DNA of 64,000 nt from Agroathelia rolfsii (GCA_018343915.1 JABRWF010000006.1:2976001-3040000), one strand, 5' to 3'; positions 22,410 to 34,799 are shown, numbered from the stretch's first letter. Translations and numbers: made by a program. The notes: generated by a model from the sequence alone, not told the origin.

Positions 22410-25400
22410 TCAAGAGCCTCTGATCTCCATATCCGGACATAGCTCATCGTTCTTCTTGACGAACTGAGACCAATGGCGTTCGTCATCAAGCAAAGAGGGC
22501 GCCTGGGATCGTCGGAGTTCTTCTGCAACGGCGTTATTGTCTTCCGTTTCGAACAATTTATCAATACAACTTCCAGTGGCATCCAAAAGGGCTTCCCAAG
22601 AGTCCTCTTCTTCTTCCCTTATCGGACCCCAGACGCGATGGTCAAGACCGGAGAACCAAATGTCGTACGCGGTATAACGAGACTGTCTGTCGACCCTGGT
22701 TTCCCTTTGCGAAAATGCCTCGCCGGAGAGGTTGACTACGGTTGGCCGAGTGGAAGCTAGTTCGACAACGATCCGGATGATCGGTAAGCACCCTATGGAG
22801 TAGTCTTTATCATCCGTAGAGAATAAACCCGGTTCGTAAGGGTCCATAGCATCGAATAAGAGCGGATCGAGTGGTGAGCCGTATGTTGCGCTGTTGTGGA
22901 TCTGGAAAAGTATAAACGTCACATTATAGCGTCCTAGAGCCTCATCGTAGTACGTGGTTGGGATCAAAAGATCTATCGTCGGCTAGTCTGGTGGACACCC
23001 GAACCCGGCACAATGGGGCATACGTTGCCATATAAATCTCCGGTTCAGGACATCCGAATCCCCAGCTTTTGCGAAATGATTCATGTTCATCTTGGCGTCT
23101 TTGAAAGCGTCTGCGAGGCGAGTTTCCAGCGTGATCCCGCTCTCAGGACGGTAAGGCTTCGAGGACGTCACAAACAAACACGCCTTCGGATGATGGCGGG
23201 CCGCACAGTTTCTGCAGGAACTCGGGAACGGACCAAGCTGCAGGCTGACCCGCTTTAGCCACCATATCAGTAGCAAGCGTCACAAGTAGCTTCACGATCG
23301 CTTCACCCCGTGGGTCGGGTTCGATTTCAGGGCGGCGGTATTCGTTTGCAAGGACCGACGCAGCATCAAAAAGGGGTAATCTGCATCACCAACCTCGCTC
23401 CCTCAGCCAGAATCGGCTCCGAAGGCGAGATGGTATAGACACTATCAAACGAAAGCTCAGCTTGCAAGCATATGCGCATGTGGTTTTCGACGTGGTGCAT
23501 CTCTCGTTTTCTGCCTTCGTATGACCAGCGGTTGAAGTCAAGACCCAGGCGACACATAAGGCAGGCTAATACCGCATCCTCGTGCCGAATGTGGTTGGGA
23601 TTGATGATACTCAAGTCGTCCATATCCGTGAGCTTTTGGGCGGCAAAGGTGATGATTTGTTTTTTCAACTCGTCGACTCCAAACATATACCGCGTCGCAA
23701 ACCTAGTGAGCCAGCAAATTGAGCTGATGATAGACACAAAAATATACAGATTTTACACACAACGGTCGGCCCAGTCTAACCAGGTAGTCGATTCGCGTCA
23801 CGTCGTCGATCGTTGTCTGACCTTCGACGGCGTGCTCCGCCAGCATATCGTACGCGAGGTCAGTGTATAATCGCATTAATTGAAGCCCAGTATACGTTGT
23901 GATACGTGCAGAAGAGTCGAGAGCTCCTCTCGGAGGCTTGAATCGGAAAATTTGGCCCGTGGTTGATAAGAAGAGGGAGAAGATAGCCTGGTCCAGTATT
24001 GTCTGCACTGCACGTCGCAAGCAGTACAAATGAGTGAGTGGAAAGCTAGAAAGTCTGGTTGCTGGTACGACCATGTCCAGCGCATGCGCTTCGTCGAAAG
24101 ATAGGATAATGAGGGGCGAAGTCGACTTCCATTTGTCTTGTTTGAATTTGAGGAGAGTGTTTTCCAGCAATTTAGCAGCATCAACAATGGTGATGTTCGA
24201 TATAGTCTTGGAATCGGCTCTTTTTCTGTGTTCATTTCGAGGTCATAGAAGAAAAAGAAAAAGATAGAGCTCACTAGAATGTTTCCGATTGATGATGGTG
24301 CCGGTTGAACCATGATAGCTCCCACAGTTTTCTCCCGATCTCAGTTTTTTTAGCAAGATCGACCACACTCTGAAAAAAGCCCTTTCGATTTTTGGTAGGG
24401 CTCCCGAGCTTTTGATCTTTGTTCATGAAGTCACGAAAGGTGGACGCGACCTCGCTGATCGGAACATCTCTTGATGGAAAGTTGTTCTCAATCCATTTCG
24501 TCGCTCGCATAAACAGTGATGTCAAGAATGCTTGGACGTTTTCACCGGCCTCTTCTCCTTCCCTCGTCGACATAAGATAGTCTCGAACATTATTGTCCGC
24601 TGGAGGAAATCCTTTGAGGAATATTCCGGTTCATTGCACCATCCAGTATTGAGTCCGCTCGGTAGCTCACTTGATGAATTATGGTATAGGCAAAATGGAA
24701 TCGTAAAATGGGTCTTGCTCGTTTCATCGACCAGCCTCGATTTCCCCATTCCAGAAGACCGAACGATGGAGCAATATTTACCGTAGTAGTTGAAATTGTG
24801 TTTTGTAAACCCCTCGCACAGGGTTTCAATATGGAACCAGAGTGACTCATGAGCTTTGCTGGTGTAGACACCACTCCAGGACTCCATGGCTGCTATGGAC
24901 GCGTCAGAATACCCTCTTCCACCCCCAAGGAACGCTAGACTCATTTCAGATGTTTCAACGCCACAAAAAAGGGGAGCATATTTACGCATTTGGAACAGAA
25001 ATCCCAAATCCAAGTTGGATTCAGTTTCCAGGAAACCGGTATAAATATCCTTCAGGCGATTGAGATCCTTCTCAGACAAGGCCTCAATGTAAGCCCATAG
25101 ATCCTTAATTTCTTGGGGCGCCTGCTCCAAACATTCCGCCTGGTGATCATTAAGGAGGTGTTGGAAATCGGGATCCATCAAAGTCAGGAGTGTGGAACAG
25201 ATGGATAACGACAGAGCGGAACGGGAAACATCCTGTCTACGGGAACGTAATTGTAGTCGTAATCCCCCCTCTGTCAGTTCCATGTGCAGGCGCTTCAGGA
25301 ATCGTGCTTCCAGTGTGCCATCCGACACGGACTCGGACTCGTCTTGTTTTGATCGCTTGAGGGGGGGGGGATAGGCATGTCTTTCATCAGCCAAGGAGTC

Positions 25401-25430
25401 ATATGATGCTTCGCGCTTTTCATTTGGCAT
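22410..25430 (-). pseudogene. Crinkler-like P-loop NTPase with C-terminal candidate nuclease, decayed copy A
   Basis: The start at 25430 gives MPNEKREASYDS. The first exon carries an acidic N-terminus and a Walker A-like loop in SSGMGKSRLVDE. A canonical 59-nt intron (24,612-24,670, donor gtgagc) leads to FPPADNNVRDYL. Walker B is seen in LIILSFDEAHAL, and conserved GRPLFATRYMFGVDELK follows. Decay is clear: a frame break between 24,290 and 24,360, another where the frame stops in ITPF near 23,366, a deletion around 23,150 and another break near 22,980. The last part has FILFQIHN where the paralogue has FILIQVKN, losing a candidate catalytic lysine. Relative to copy B it also lacks part of an exon plus most of an intron (near 24,920). 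The family resembles basidiomycete NTPase-REase (Crinkler-related) proteins; that assignment is inference. Confidence 0.7.
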
Positions 25431-25986
25431 TGATAAAGGATCTCGCTCGTGGCTGATAAGGTGTAATGTCGACTTGCTCGCTCATATATACTCGCAGTTC
25501 TCAAAAGTTTCCGTAGATTACATCAGCCATTCACAATCCAAGCTCATATCTTTCAACAAGTTAGTATCTCCCTTGAGGTTCCATGCTGGTCAAAAAAATT
25601 ACCGAGACTACTCATTAGAGTTGTAGCTCTATAAAAAGTATTTATACTATGCGTTTTGGTAGGTAAAATATAGTATCAAAGACGAAGGTGGCTGAGCGTG
25701 GCTACCACGTGATCTACGGAAACTTTTGAGAACCGCGAGTAGTGGCGTACGCTTGTCACGCCAGAGATGTAATGTCACTTGCTATCATGTGATCACAGGC
25801 TGCTATTATCAGAAACAGAATAAGAAGCAAACCGGAACCAATCAATTTTTTTTTTTTACAACTCCGACAAAATTTCTATAGCATTTCCAAGCGCCAGAAG
25901 GTGGCTCAGCTCTCCGCTCTCACCTACACATTACACTCTTAGCTCCCTTGATCTTCAATAACCAACCTTTTTTTTTTTTTTTGAAG
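25431..25986. promoter_or_regulatory. Divergent promoter of NTPase copy A and gar2
   Basis: 556 bp. The segment around 25,690-25,800 is similar (inverted) to the region upstream of NTPase copy B at 54,110-54,185 (shared CTGACGTGACAAGCGTA-like stretch). About 60 bp at 25,690-25,750 also recurs at 42,120-42,180. Confidence 0.55.
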
Positions 25987-28227
25987 ATGGGCGACAAGAG
26001 CAAAAAGGCTGGAGCCGCAGCACCCAAGGCTACCAAAAAGTCGTCTGAGAAATCATCGAGCAAGTCGGCCAAGGCTGCTGCTGCTCCCACGACCAAGGTG
26101 CCAGCGACGTCGACGGAGATTTTGGCCAAGGCCGCGGCGGAGACCAAAGGAGTACGCTTTTTTTTTTATACATATCATTATCATAGCGAAAAAATGTTAT
26201 CGTTGTGTCTAAGATGATATCTTACAGAAGGGCAAGGGTAAAGCACCTTCAAAGCCTGCCCCACCACCGGCCAAGCCTGCCGATAGTGATGACAGCGACG
26301 ACGACGACTCAGAGTCTTCTTCTGAAGAGGAAGAGAAAAAGCCTGCACCCAAAGGCAAGACGGCTACCGCTACTGCTGCATCAGCAAAGGCCGTAAAAGC
26401 TGCCCCTAAGGCATGTCATGGTTATCTCTACTTGCGCGGTTTAAATGGTCTTAATCTAGTTTTATAATTTCTTTTCTTCCTTTCTTCTTTTAGGAGGCTA
26501 GCGATTCAGACTCGGACACTGAAGATGATTCTGACGAAGACGACAAAAAGGCTAGCAAGGCTGCCGCTATCAAACCGCCTGCCGCAAAGGGCGCATCTTC
26601 CGATGACGATGACAGCAGCAAAGACAGCGATAGTTCTGACGAGGAGGAAGAGGAGACGAAGAAGAAAAAGGCGGCCGCACCAACACCAAAAGGCAAAACT
26701 GCCGCTCCCACGCCCGCAAAAAAGGCGGTCGAGCCCACGAAGTCGGCGGCGGCGAAATCAAAAGTCGATGCGAACGGCAAGGTTGCCGCTGTAAAGAAGG
26801 CCAACGGCACTGCTACTAAGACACCAGCTCCCGCTGCGAAGGAGGATTCGTCGTCTTCATCATCAGGCTCTGATGACTCAAGTTCGGAGGATGAGGAAGA
26901 GGAGAAGAAGAAAGCTACACCTGCTGCTGCTGCTAAGAAGGCCGCTCCCCCTGCGACATCGTCGTCTTCGGAATCTTCTGACTCCGAGGAATCGTCAGAT
27001 GAGGATACGAAGCCCGCTGCTACTACTGCTGCTCCCGTCAAGAAGGCGAAGGAGTCTTCTGAAGAATCCGACAACTCTGAGGACGACAGCGACGACTCTG
27101 AGGAGAAGAAGCCTGCGGCTGCGAATGCTGCTAACGATGAATCTTCGAGTAGCGAAGACTCCTCCGAGGATAGCGATAGTGACGAAGAGGATAAGGAGGA
27201 TGTTGAGATGGGTGATGAGACGAAGAAAGTGCCTACTGCCAATGGTACGATATCCCCATTTCCTCGTTGTCGCTTCTACGTATAGCTTACGCATCATTCA
27301 TAGGCAAGCGCAAGGCCGACGATGAGTCATCCGCACCTGCCAAAAAAGTCAAGCTCCCTAACGGTTCCGCCGCTGCGGCTGCTGACAGCAGCGAAGGAGA
27401 GACCAAGAGTATCTTCGTCGGTCGCCTCTCCTGGAACGTCGACAACGACTGGCTCGCGAGCGAGTTCGCCGAATGCGGCGAGGTTGAGTCGGCGCAGGTG
27501 CAGATGGACCGCGCAACGGGCCGCTCGCGCGGGTTCGGCTATGTGCACTTCACCTCAGCGGCTGCGGTCGAGAAGGCGCTCGTGCTCAACGGCAAGGAGA
27601 TTGACGGTCGCCCTGTCAACATCGACAAGTCCACGCCCGCGCCGAATAGAGAGGTCACGCGCGAGCGCCGTGCGCAGGCGTTTGGGGACAACGTCAAGAG
27701 TGCCCCCTCGTCCGTACTGTTTGTGGGCAACCTCAGCTGGAGCACGACTGAGGACCAGGTGTGGGAGGTCTTTGGCGAGTTTGGGGAGGTGAAGAGCGTG
27801 CGTCTGCCAACAGACAGGGATAGTGGCAAGCCCAAGGGCTTTGGCTATGTCGAGTTTACCAGCGTTGATGCTGCCAAGGCGGCTATGGAGGGTGCGGATG
27901 GCAAGGAGATTGAAGGGCGTCAGGTGCGCTTGGACTACTCCCAGCCTAGGGATAACAATGGTGGCGGACGCGTGAGTATTTCTTCACGGCATTTTCCTTG
28001 TGCTATAGACTGATTTGCTTTACCTGCAGGGTGGTCGTGGCGGTGGCCGTGGAGGCTTCGGCGGAGACCGTGGCGGCCGTGGAGGCGGACGCGGCGGTTT
28101 CGGTGGTGATCGTGGCGGTAGGGGCGGGGGCCGTGGTGGTCGTGGCGGAGGCGGTGGACGTGGCCGTGGAAACCCTCGTACGGGCGGTATCGTCGCTTCT
28201 GAGGGCAGAAAGACGACATTCGATTAA
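25987..28227 (+). CDS. gar2: Nucleolin-like RNA-binding protein
   Basis: A nucleolar pre-rRNA processing factor (S. pombe gar2, yeast NSR1, animal nucleolin). Exons 25987-26151, 26228-26410, 26494-27244, 27304-27971 and 28030-28227. The N-terminal half alternates acidic serine clusters (SDSDTEDDSDEDD, CK2-type sites) with Lys/Ala/Pro stretches. It is followed by a nuclear signal (GKRKADDESSAPAKKVK), RRM1 (SIFVGRLSW ... GFGYVHF), RRM2 (VLFVGNLSW ... GFGYVEF) and an RGG/GGR tail ending GRKTTFD. RNP1 and RNP2 are intact in both RRMs. Intron 2 (26,411-26,493) has a GC donor, the only choice that keeps frame. A relic of its 3' half lies at 45.6-46.3 kb. Confidence 0.93.
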
Positions 28228-28648
28228 TTCTCGTCACCATCACCATCATCATCGTGGCCACCGTCAAAACATTTGTAATTGATTGTATCGGGATGCTTAT
28301 GTCTGCACATTTTGTACTGATCTCTTTCTCGTCTCACTTCCATTCTCATCTTCGTATTTTCCTCTCACTCTGTCGAATGTATTTGTGGGAACAAAAAAAA
28401 TGTGTGCAATATACCAGTTTCACCTTCTTCTTTCTACTGTTCAAAGGGCTTTGCCATCATTGATATGAACTATCTGTGGTCCTGGGTTCTAGTGTCTGTT
28501 TCCAATAATGACGAGCGCTTATTATAGCGCTTATTAGCATGAACAGTGAGGGCAAGTCACCGCATGACAGCCTGTCTCAAGCACACTTGCGCAATATGTT
28601 TATCGATATCCATCCCTTGTCTTTCTCCTCAACTATGAGCACAAACAC

Positions 28649-29580
28649 ATGCAGCTAGAAAATAGCACTTAAATAATATTTTTATGCATCGAAGGCAAGC
28701 ACACATCACCAATAATCCTTATCATGATTCTAACCTAAGAGCATGCGTATAGATATCAGGCACGGATCTACCCCATGTTAGACTTCACCTTCTACATCGT
28801 AGCGAACGTCGTAGGGGGTCAGTCGGCGAACACTTACTGCCGAATGTTCAGCCAATCCTTCCTGGAGCGATATCTTGACTCTGTAAGTGTCGTATGCTAA
28901 ACTGTTATTCTTTTAGTTTTATATATCATAAAGTAATAATATTCAAAACGCTGGTTCAAACCTTATATGAAAGTAATGACACAACACGATTCTGGCAGGG
29001 GTGAATTGGTGTGCGAACTGCGTTCACGAATTGAGATCACTCCCGGTGTTCCAGAAACCCAGAATACCACATCTTGTTTATTTGGCTTGCCATCTAAATA
29101 TTAACTTCACAGATTTTCCGGAATAGTCTCTTGTGAATAAGAGAAAAAATGAACTGCGGTACCATCATCTTTACTATCCAACGAATTGCGTACCACGTGA
29201 TGCTAGAATTACTACGTCTACTCGGTTCCCAGGCCAAAGGGGATGCACACAAGCTGGATGCAACATCGGGGCAGTCACAGAGTATTGCTGAACCAATGTC
29301 CAGTGCATGAGAAGCCATCAAGGAAATCGAGAGTGCATATTAAGCTTGGAAACCACTGTTGGACAAGACCGAAGTGGTAGTTAAGATCACGGGCACGATA
29401 GCAGAGGTAATGCATTCGTTATCTTATGTTGGGTATCCCCCTCATTGTAAAGTATATGAGGATGAGGAGCTTCATCCATGTAACCAAATAGTTTGGTCCA
29501 TCATCTCACCTGTTCTTCAGGTTTATATGAAGTTGTCGGATTCTCTTAACGTTCTTTCTCATAGCAATCTTTAAACCGTT
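28649..29580 (+). pseudogene. Truncated C2-STAND receptor, copy i
   Basis: The 5' end of a receptor like that at 46.7-52.2 kb. From the ATG at 28649 a degenerate exon 1 is followed by a GC-donor intron (gcaagc ... gtatag). Then come C2-like sequence, a GATATCTTGACTCT/gtaagt junction, a segment encoding the ELRS-type strand (about 28,995-29,070) and the helical domain (29,100-29,410, reading TEVVVKITGTIAE). Next is the exon LHPCNQIVWSIISPVLQ (29,468-29,520). In-frame stops interrupt exon 1 and the helical part (for example TGA and TAA between 29,300 and 29,345). Homology ends there: no NACHT or WD40 follows, and a ric8 relic begins at about 29,650. Confidence 0.75.
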
Positions 29581-29649
29581 TCATCGGATCAAGAGGGACC
29601 AGGGTATTTCAACCCAATTTCCCCTCTCGTACCGTTTTCTGAATTTCTT

Positions 29650-30425
29650 TTCGCTGTGGCAACGTACTGGCAACCCTCCTCTCGAGCCGATTGAAGAGGA
29701 CAAGCTGTGTCTCGTTCTTGCACTCCTGCTCCTCGACAGTCATGTCCAGCATATGCGTCTTCTTCCGGACCGTGCCCGTGATAGGGTTTTCTTGAGGCTG
29801 TTTGCGCTTATGCCACCAGGGAAATCGGGAGATGATATGATGATGTGCAGCGCAACCATGATACCCTTCAAGTCCAAGTCATATCACAGAAATTCAGCAA
29901 CGTTGCTGTATCCGAGTCCCATCAAGCTCGAAAAGCCGAAGGATTGTAAAATGGCAGTCAGTTTTCTCACATAGAATTGTGGGTTCAGGCATTCATCAGT
30001 GAGTTATCGTCTGGATTATGAAGTAAAACCAACATCTCCCCAATGATATCCTTCATGCGCAAATGACGTACACTCACTAACAGATCCGCACGCTTCTTTA
30101 TCCGGAATACTTTCTCATGGCCTAAATTCGCAGGAAAAACCTACTCATGCGGCCGCATGTACGAGGGCATATTGACCTGCAAAAATACGTAATTAACACA
30201 GTTACTAGTACTGCGAGATAATTAAATAAGCTAGTATTTGACAACTCGCGTTCGACAAGCCTGCACACGGAGGTATAGTCTGCATTCGTCGTGCCTCAGA
30301 TGCAGTGCGTCAACGCGACACCGAGCAGATCGCATGCGAAGACGTCGGGTCTTGATGATGATTGGAGTAGTGAAGAGGAGTGCAAGGAAATGATGCATCG
30401 ATCAGTGACATCGGCGGCTAGGACA
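29650..30425 (-). pseudogene. ric8 relic 1
   Basis: DNA-level similarity to the minus-strand ric8 gene at 58.6-60.8 kb. 29,690-29,950 matches the C-terminal coding stretch (region of GNVAGFLYNKGIM and the EEKEREAEKLFVLFDRLER helix), and 30,240-30,420 matches the middle (region around the PGTTDPDES motif and upstream). Frames are disrupted and large parts are missing. Not functional. Confidence 0.7.
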
Positions 30426-30526
30426 TGATTGATGTGAGTCACAAAGCAGTTAATTATAGGTTTTATTGTCTATCTGCACTTCGTAATGACAATGTTGCAT
30501 ACGGAGTTATAGTAAAGTGCAAAGCC

Positions 30527-31942
30527 TTATTCCTTCAGTGCCCTTTTAACCTCTTCAGAACTAAAGTGTTGATCCAAGTCCCTCGCCAATACGTCCGGCG
30601 CTTCGGCGGCAAGGAAGTGTCCACCACGCTCAAGTACATTCCAAGAGGAGACATTGATCCCCATCTGGACTGCATAGCGTTTGGGAGTCCAAGCAATCTC
30701 ATCTCGTCCTGCAGTAATATGCATTTTAAGATTGAAACCTGTTAGATGCTCGCACAATGCCTTTGAACGCACCGAAACCTATGGCTGTGGGCTGACTGAC
30801 TTTGTTGCCAGATGATTTGTACTCCGCACCGTTATCAGATACGGAGAGATAGTAGAGCCAGAAAGAGGATGTGAAAGATCCAGTGAACCAATATAGAAGG
30901 CAGTTGGCGATGATGTAGTCCGTTGGCAAACGAGCACCGGGGGCTGACCAGCGATACATCTTTTCCCCGATGTAAGCGAGGACGGAGATGGGACTTGCCG
31001 AAAGCGCTGCTCCCAAGGTCTGGAACACAATAAATTAGGACTGTGGCATGTCACGGTATCTGTTGAGTATGAATGTGTAAGAAACATACGTAAGGTACGG
31101 TGCCTTGTAGCATTATAAAGGCCTGGTCCTTCTTCCGAGACTCTTGAACACGGAGCATGCCCTCCTTTTCGATCGGAGAAAGCGAATCATCAACTTGAAT
31201 TTGCTCAATACCACCCATGTTAAAGATGCTAATATCTAGATAGTTTGTGAGACATGCAATGAGATATAGGAAAGGCTTAAGTTCAACGCTCACGTAATGC
31301 CTTGCATCTTTTAGGGAACAAGTGCGCCAACCGTATGGCGAGTAAGCTGCCCCAGTCTCCACCCTGGATGATGTACTTGTCATATCCAAGGCTACGCATG
31401 ATGGCATCGTAGGAACGTGCAATCTGGGCTGTGACAAACGGTACAGGGCCATTAGATCCATCCAAGTGCTTCGGTCCATTTGAGAATGTGTAACCAGGTA
31501 TAGACGGGCACACAATGTGGTACTTGTCCGTCAGAAGAGGAATAATGCCTTCGAACTCAAGGAAACTGCTCGGCCATCCGTGCAGCATAAGTAATGGGAC
31601 TGCACTCGGGTTTGCGGAACGTCTATGCACGAAATGCACGTCAAGATTGGCACCGGCATCGATGCCTTTGACTGTGAGAATATGATGGTCGCCCATGGCG
31701 TTCATCTTGCTTTGCCACTCAGGCCAGCTGAACCCATCCCTAAGACGATCTACGAGACGGGTGAAAATAACAGGAGGAAGGCCGTAAGTAAAGTCCCCTT
31801 CATCGATTGATTTTGAAAGTAAATTGTTGAGATATGGTTGGATATCATAGGACCTTGCTGCATTTATGACTTGTGCAACAGCTGATTGGGGGATATCGAC
31901 AGTGAACGGACGAGGTCCAATAAACTCGACGTCGGTTGACAT
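30527..31942 (-). CDS. Epoxide hydrolase (alpha/beta-hydrolase, EHN type), damaged 3' end likely
   Basis: Opens epoxides to diols. The start at 31942 gives MSTDVEFIGPRPFTVDIP (EHN region). The hydrolase core follows: PLLMLHGWPSSFLEFEGIIP (HGWP oxyanion motif) and GGDWGSLLAIRLAHLFP, holding the nucleophilic aspartate. A GT-AG intron joins CKAL to HISIFNMGGIEQ, and another joins GTVPY to TLGAALSASPISVLAYIGEKMY. The segment with the C-terminal GGHFLAAEAPDVLA (catalytic His) is in a different frame from GFGAFKGIVR, with the break near 30,740-30,770 and no plausible intron there. Relative to family norms some 20 residues seem missing. Possibly inactive. It sits between receptor copies i and ii. 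Confidence 0.7.
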
Positions 31943-32865
31943 GATGAGCGATGTGATGTGTATGGGCCGTAAAACCAAATCCAAACGTATCCTGTAGCAT
32001 GTCGGATCTAATTACATAGGTTTAAATACTCTTGAAGTGGATCCTATAGGAATTGGTTAGGTAAGCAATGACCTACAATTGATGTGTAGTATCAAATCAT
32101 ATTCCATAAATATTAGAAGCTATCCAAACTTGTTGATACATCATATTATTTAGAGTTTGCCATTGGTTCGACCCAGCGGCTCAACTGAGAAGATTGTAAT
32201 TAGCAAAAGTAACTTACGTACCAAAAACCCGCACGGCATTTACACTTGTAGACAAGTTGTTTGCTAATGTCAATAGAGTCTTGTCATAAGAGGCGTAATC
32301 AGTGCAGGCAAACCCAGTAAACCCAAAGACTCGGATTCAACTCAAGTTGGCCTTTAGCCTATAGGAGATTCCGGGTCCGAGTCGATCGGCCTATTTCTTT
32401 TTATTTACGTGTTGCTGATTGGGGCGGAATCTCCTACAGGGACTTCAAGAAAGGGGCTGCCATATTTCTTATGTAACAGTTGAACGTTGAACCCCTGCTA
32501 GCCCATAACGTCTTGGCGTAGCAATGTCGGTATGCAAGGAAAATCGATGCACAACCCATAACTCCCATTTTGCTTCTGGCCCCTCATAATCCATAGCCTT
32601 TTTATGCCTTTTATGTAACATCTTCTCTCCTTAAAAGGTGTGGTGGCGGTGTGTTATCTCCAAATAATGCATTCACGTGCACGAAGAGTGAATACTACAA
32701 TGGGCTAGCCTGTTGGCAGTTGTAAGGCTATAGTAGGGATCCCTCCATTCTTTGATGCCGATGATGGCCGATGTCAAGGCCGTTATGCCGAGATCCAGAA
32801 CAATGGATGAGGGTCATTGGACCAAAGGCTCTTCATAAAGAGATGCGACGCGACGTGTTCAGTAT
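31943..32865. other. Intergenic
   Basis: No gene recognised. Low-complexity AT-rich sequence at 32,050-32,260. Confidence 0.45.
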
Positions 32866-33620
32866 GTGCAATACGGAAGGCAATGGGCGAGCATTGCCAG
32901 TATGGATAATGCAGTTGCTTTTAATCTACCCCACATAGCATCTAACATCCCAGGATTCAGTAGTTCATTTGGACACTCTTGCATTCGTCAAATTCTGAAA
33001 GATGCTCTTGGTCACGATCCTCATGATTGCATTGTCGAAGGCCTGTGTGAGGTTCACGATGGCAAGCATCTCATCTCTGTAATCAAGGCATGCGGCAGCA
33101 AGACAGACTATTTCCTTGGGCTATTTGCTATCTTTCAAAAGCTGCCTCTTGACGAGTCTCTAAGATCGATGTTGAAAAAGCCACTCCCCAATCACCCTGT
33201 CGGCGTCATTGTTTACCCTACCAAGGCGTTGGAGGAGGAAATGGTAAGCACCATAGAATTCATTAGTTTTTTTCTAAATTGCATGTTATTAAAGTAATTG
33301 CAATCAACGAAGACACCGTTGCTCAAGGATTACCTCGAGCAATGTGTACGGCACTGATCGGCAGAAGCACTCGGCAATCACGGCAGACTTTCATTTTGGG
33401 GAAATTGGAGGGATCCCTACTAGCGTCTTACGACTGCTCGCAGGCGTTAGAACATGTGATCGACTATCATCACGTGTGTGCTATCGCCTGCCTGGGGAGG
33501 CTAACAATGGGCTACTTATTTTTAGTCCGTCTCTGTTCACCCATAACCCCTCGTGAACGATACTATCTCTTACGGTGGTCTCGGAGATGGCTGTACGGCC
33601 ATCTCCGTAGCAATTGATCG
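32866..33620 (+). pseudogene. RecQ-like DEAD/DEAH helicase relic
   Basis: The reading LCEVHDGKHLISVIKACGSKTDYF corresponds to the basidiomycete RecQ-like helicase motif I, normally written TPTGSGKT; here the loop is ACGSKT, so the P-loop is broken. The next motif HPVGVIVYPTKALEEEM (motif Ia region) and, in another frame after about 33,290, VIAINEDT are recognisable. Frameshifts and stops follow. Such helicases are multicopy and element-associated in Agaricomycetes. Confidence 0.6.
33586..33610. repeat. Perfect small hairpin
   Basis: GGAGATGGC and GCCATCTCC flank a 6-nt loop: a 9-bp stem just before the fold-back repeat. Confidence 0.6.
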
Positions 33621-33647
33621 CGCAGTAATTAACCATGACTTTGCCTT

Positions 33648-34270
33648 TTACAGCAGATCAAAACGATAGACCACCCAGTGCGGGGGTGTCTCGAGTGGGG
33701 CCTCCCATATTTGGGAATAATGACATCAGAAAGGTAGCCCAGTCTAGACGGCTTGAACGGCCTGAACAGCTAAAGGTATGCTTGTTATTCCTCTACCTGC
33801 CTTTTCACCAAGTTTCCGAGTCTGTTTAAAAACGTTTGCCCTTGATACTAGTACATTTTCCTACTTTTTAATATATCTCCCCGAATCTCCAGCATTTACG
33901 CTTGCTAATATTGCAATGTAGTGTCACGGCATTATATGGATCTTTTCTACTTGGGACAATTATTTGTTATGAAAAAAAAACAATTTTTTTTTTTTGCTAT
34001 TTAGAATAATAATTAGGAGCATTTAGCAGGTGTATTTTCGAATATTTTTAGGGATTAGCATACAGCAGCGCTAGCAAGGTGTTGGTAATAGATCAGACTC
34101 AGAGAAAAGGCAGGTGGAGGAATAACAAGCATACCTCAGGCCGCTCAAGCCGTTCAGGCTGGGCTCCCTTTCTGATGTCATTATCCCCAAATATGGCAGG
34201 CCCCACTCGAGACACCCCCGCACCGGGCGGTCTATCATTTCTTGATCTACTGTAAATGGCTGTGGTGGAG
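33648..34270. mobile_element. Fold-back inverted repeat, possible MITE or relic DNA transposon
   Basis: The left arm 33,648-33,829 and the right arm 34,091-34,268 are about 85-90% similar in opposite orientation. Both contain a GATAGACC-GCGGGGGTGTCTCGAGTGGGGCC-type core, AATAATGACATCAGAAAG and GGTATGCTTGTTATTCCTC. About 260 bp of AT-rich sequence lies between the arms. No transposase frame is seen and target-site duplications were not found with confidence. Confidence 0.6.
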
Positions 34271-34639
34271 GCGCTGCAAAACCGGTACACACATGTGATA
34301 AGACTCCATCTCAGCCTGTGCCGGTTGATACCAAAGCAATTGGCAATGCCTCTTCAATTATAAAGCTTATTAAGCATCCCAGCATGTATTCATCAGCGAG
34401 ATAGACATGTCAGCTTTTTTTTAGCTACTAGTAGCAGTTGTCCGTCAGCTACAGTCATGTTAAAATAAACAACACTGGCACCTATTTGAGCTTTAGATCA
34501 TTGGAAATTGACTGAACATATTAAACCATAGTACACATATTAGTGAATAGCTGGTATCCATGCTAGAATGTTGGCAATAACCTTCTTAAAGGCTGCGGGC
34601 CGGAATCATGGTTTCTAGAAGTCAAAGAATCCTGGGGTG

Positions 34640-34656
34640 CCTATCAGCTTACACAA
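34640..34656 (+). promoter_or_regulatory. Conserved receptor promoter element, copy 2
   Basis: CCTATCAGCTTACACAA, 70 nt upstream of the receptor copy ii start codon and identical to the element upstream of two other receptors. Confidence 0.55.
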
Positions 34657-34799
34657 CACTAGTAACTGTTGCATCCTAACGCTTCCTTTTCATCCCTCGT
34701 TTTTCTCCTTCACTGGCATAGCAATTATGCAGACAAGCAATAGTACTTGCACAATTATTGAACTATTGTAGTTCTTGGTTGTATAGTGTGGCTATATGC

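Noticed and set aside
24612..24670. Frame change in NTPase copy A taken first as a frameshift
   Set aside because: A canonical 59-nt GT-AG intron explains it exactly.
26490..27242. 250-residue minus-strand frame opposite gar2
   Set aside because: Ser/Ala-rich mirror of the acidic-serine coding repeats on the plus strand; no family.
32160..32185. GGTTCGACCC resembling a tRNA T-loop
   Set aside because: The upstream 55 nt are AT-rich and cannot form D and anticodon arms.
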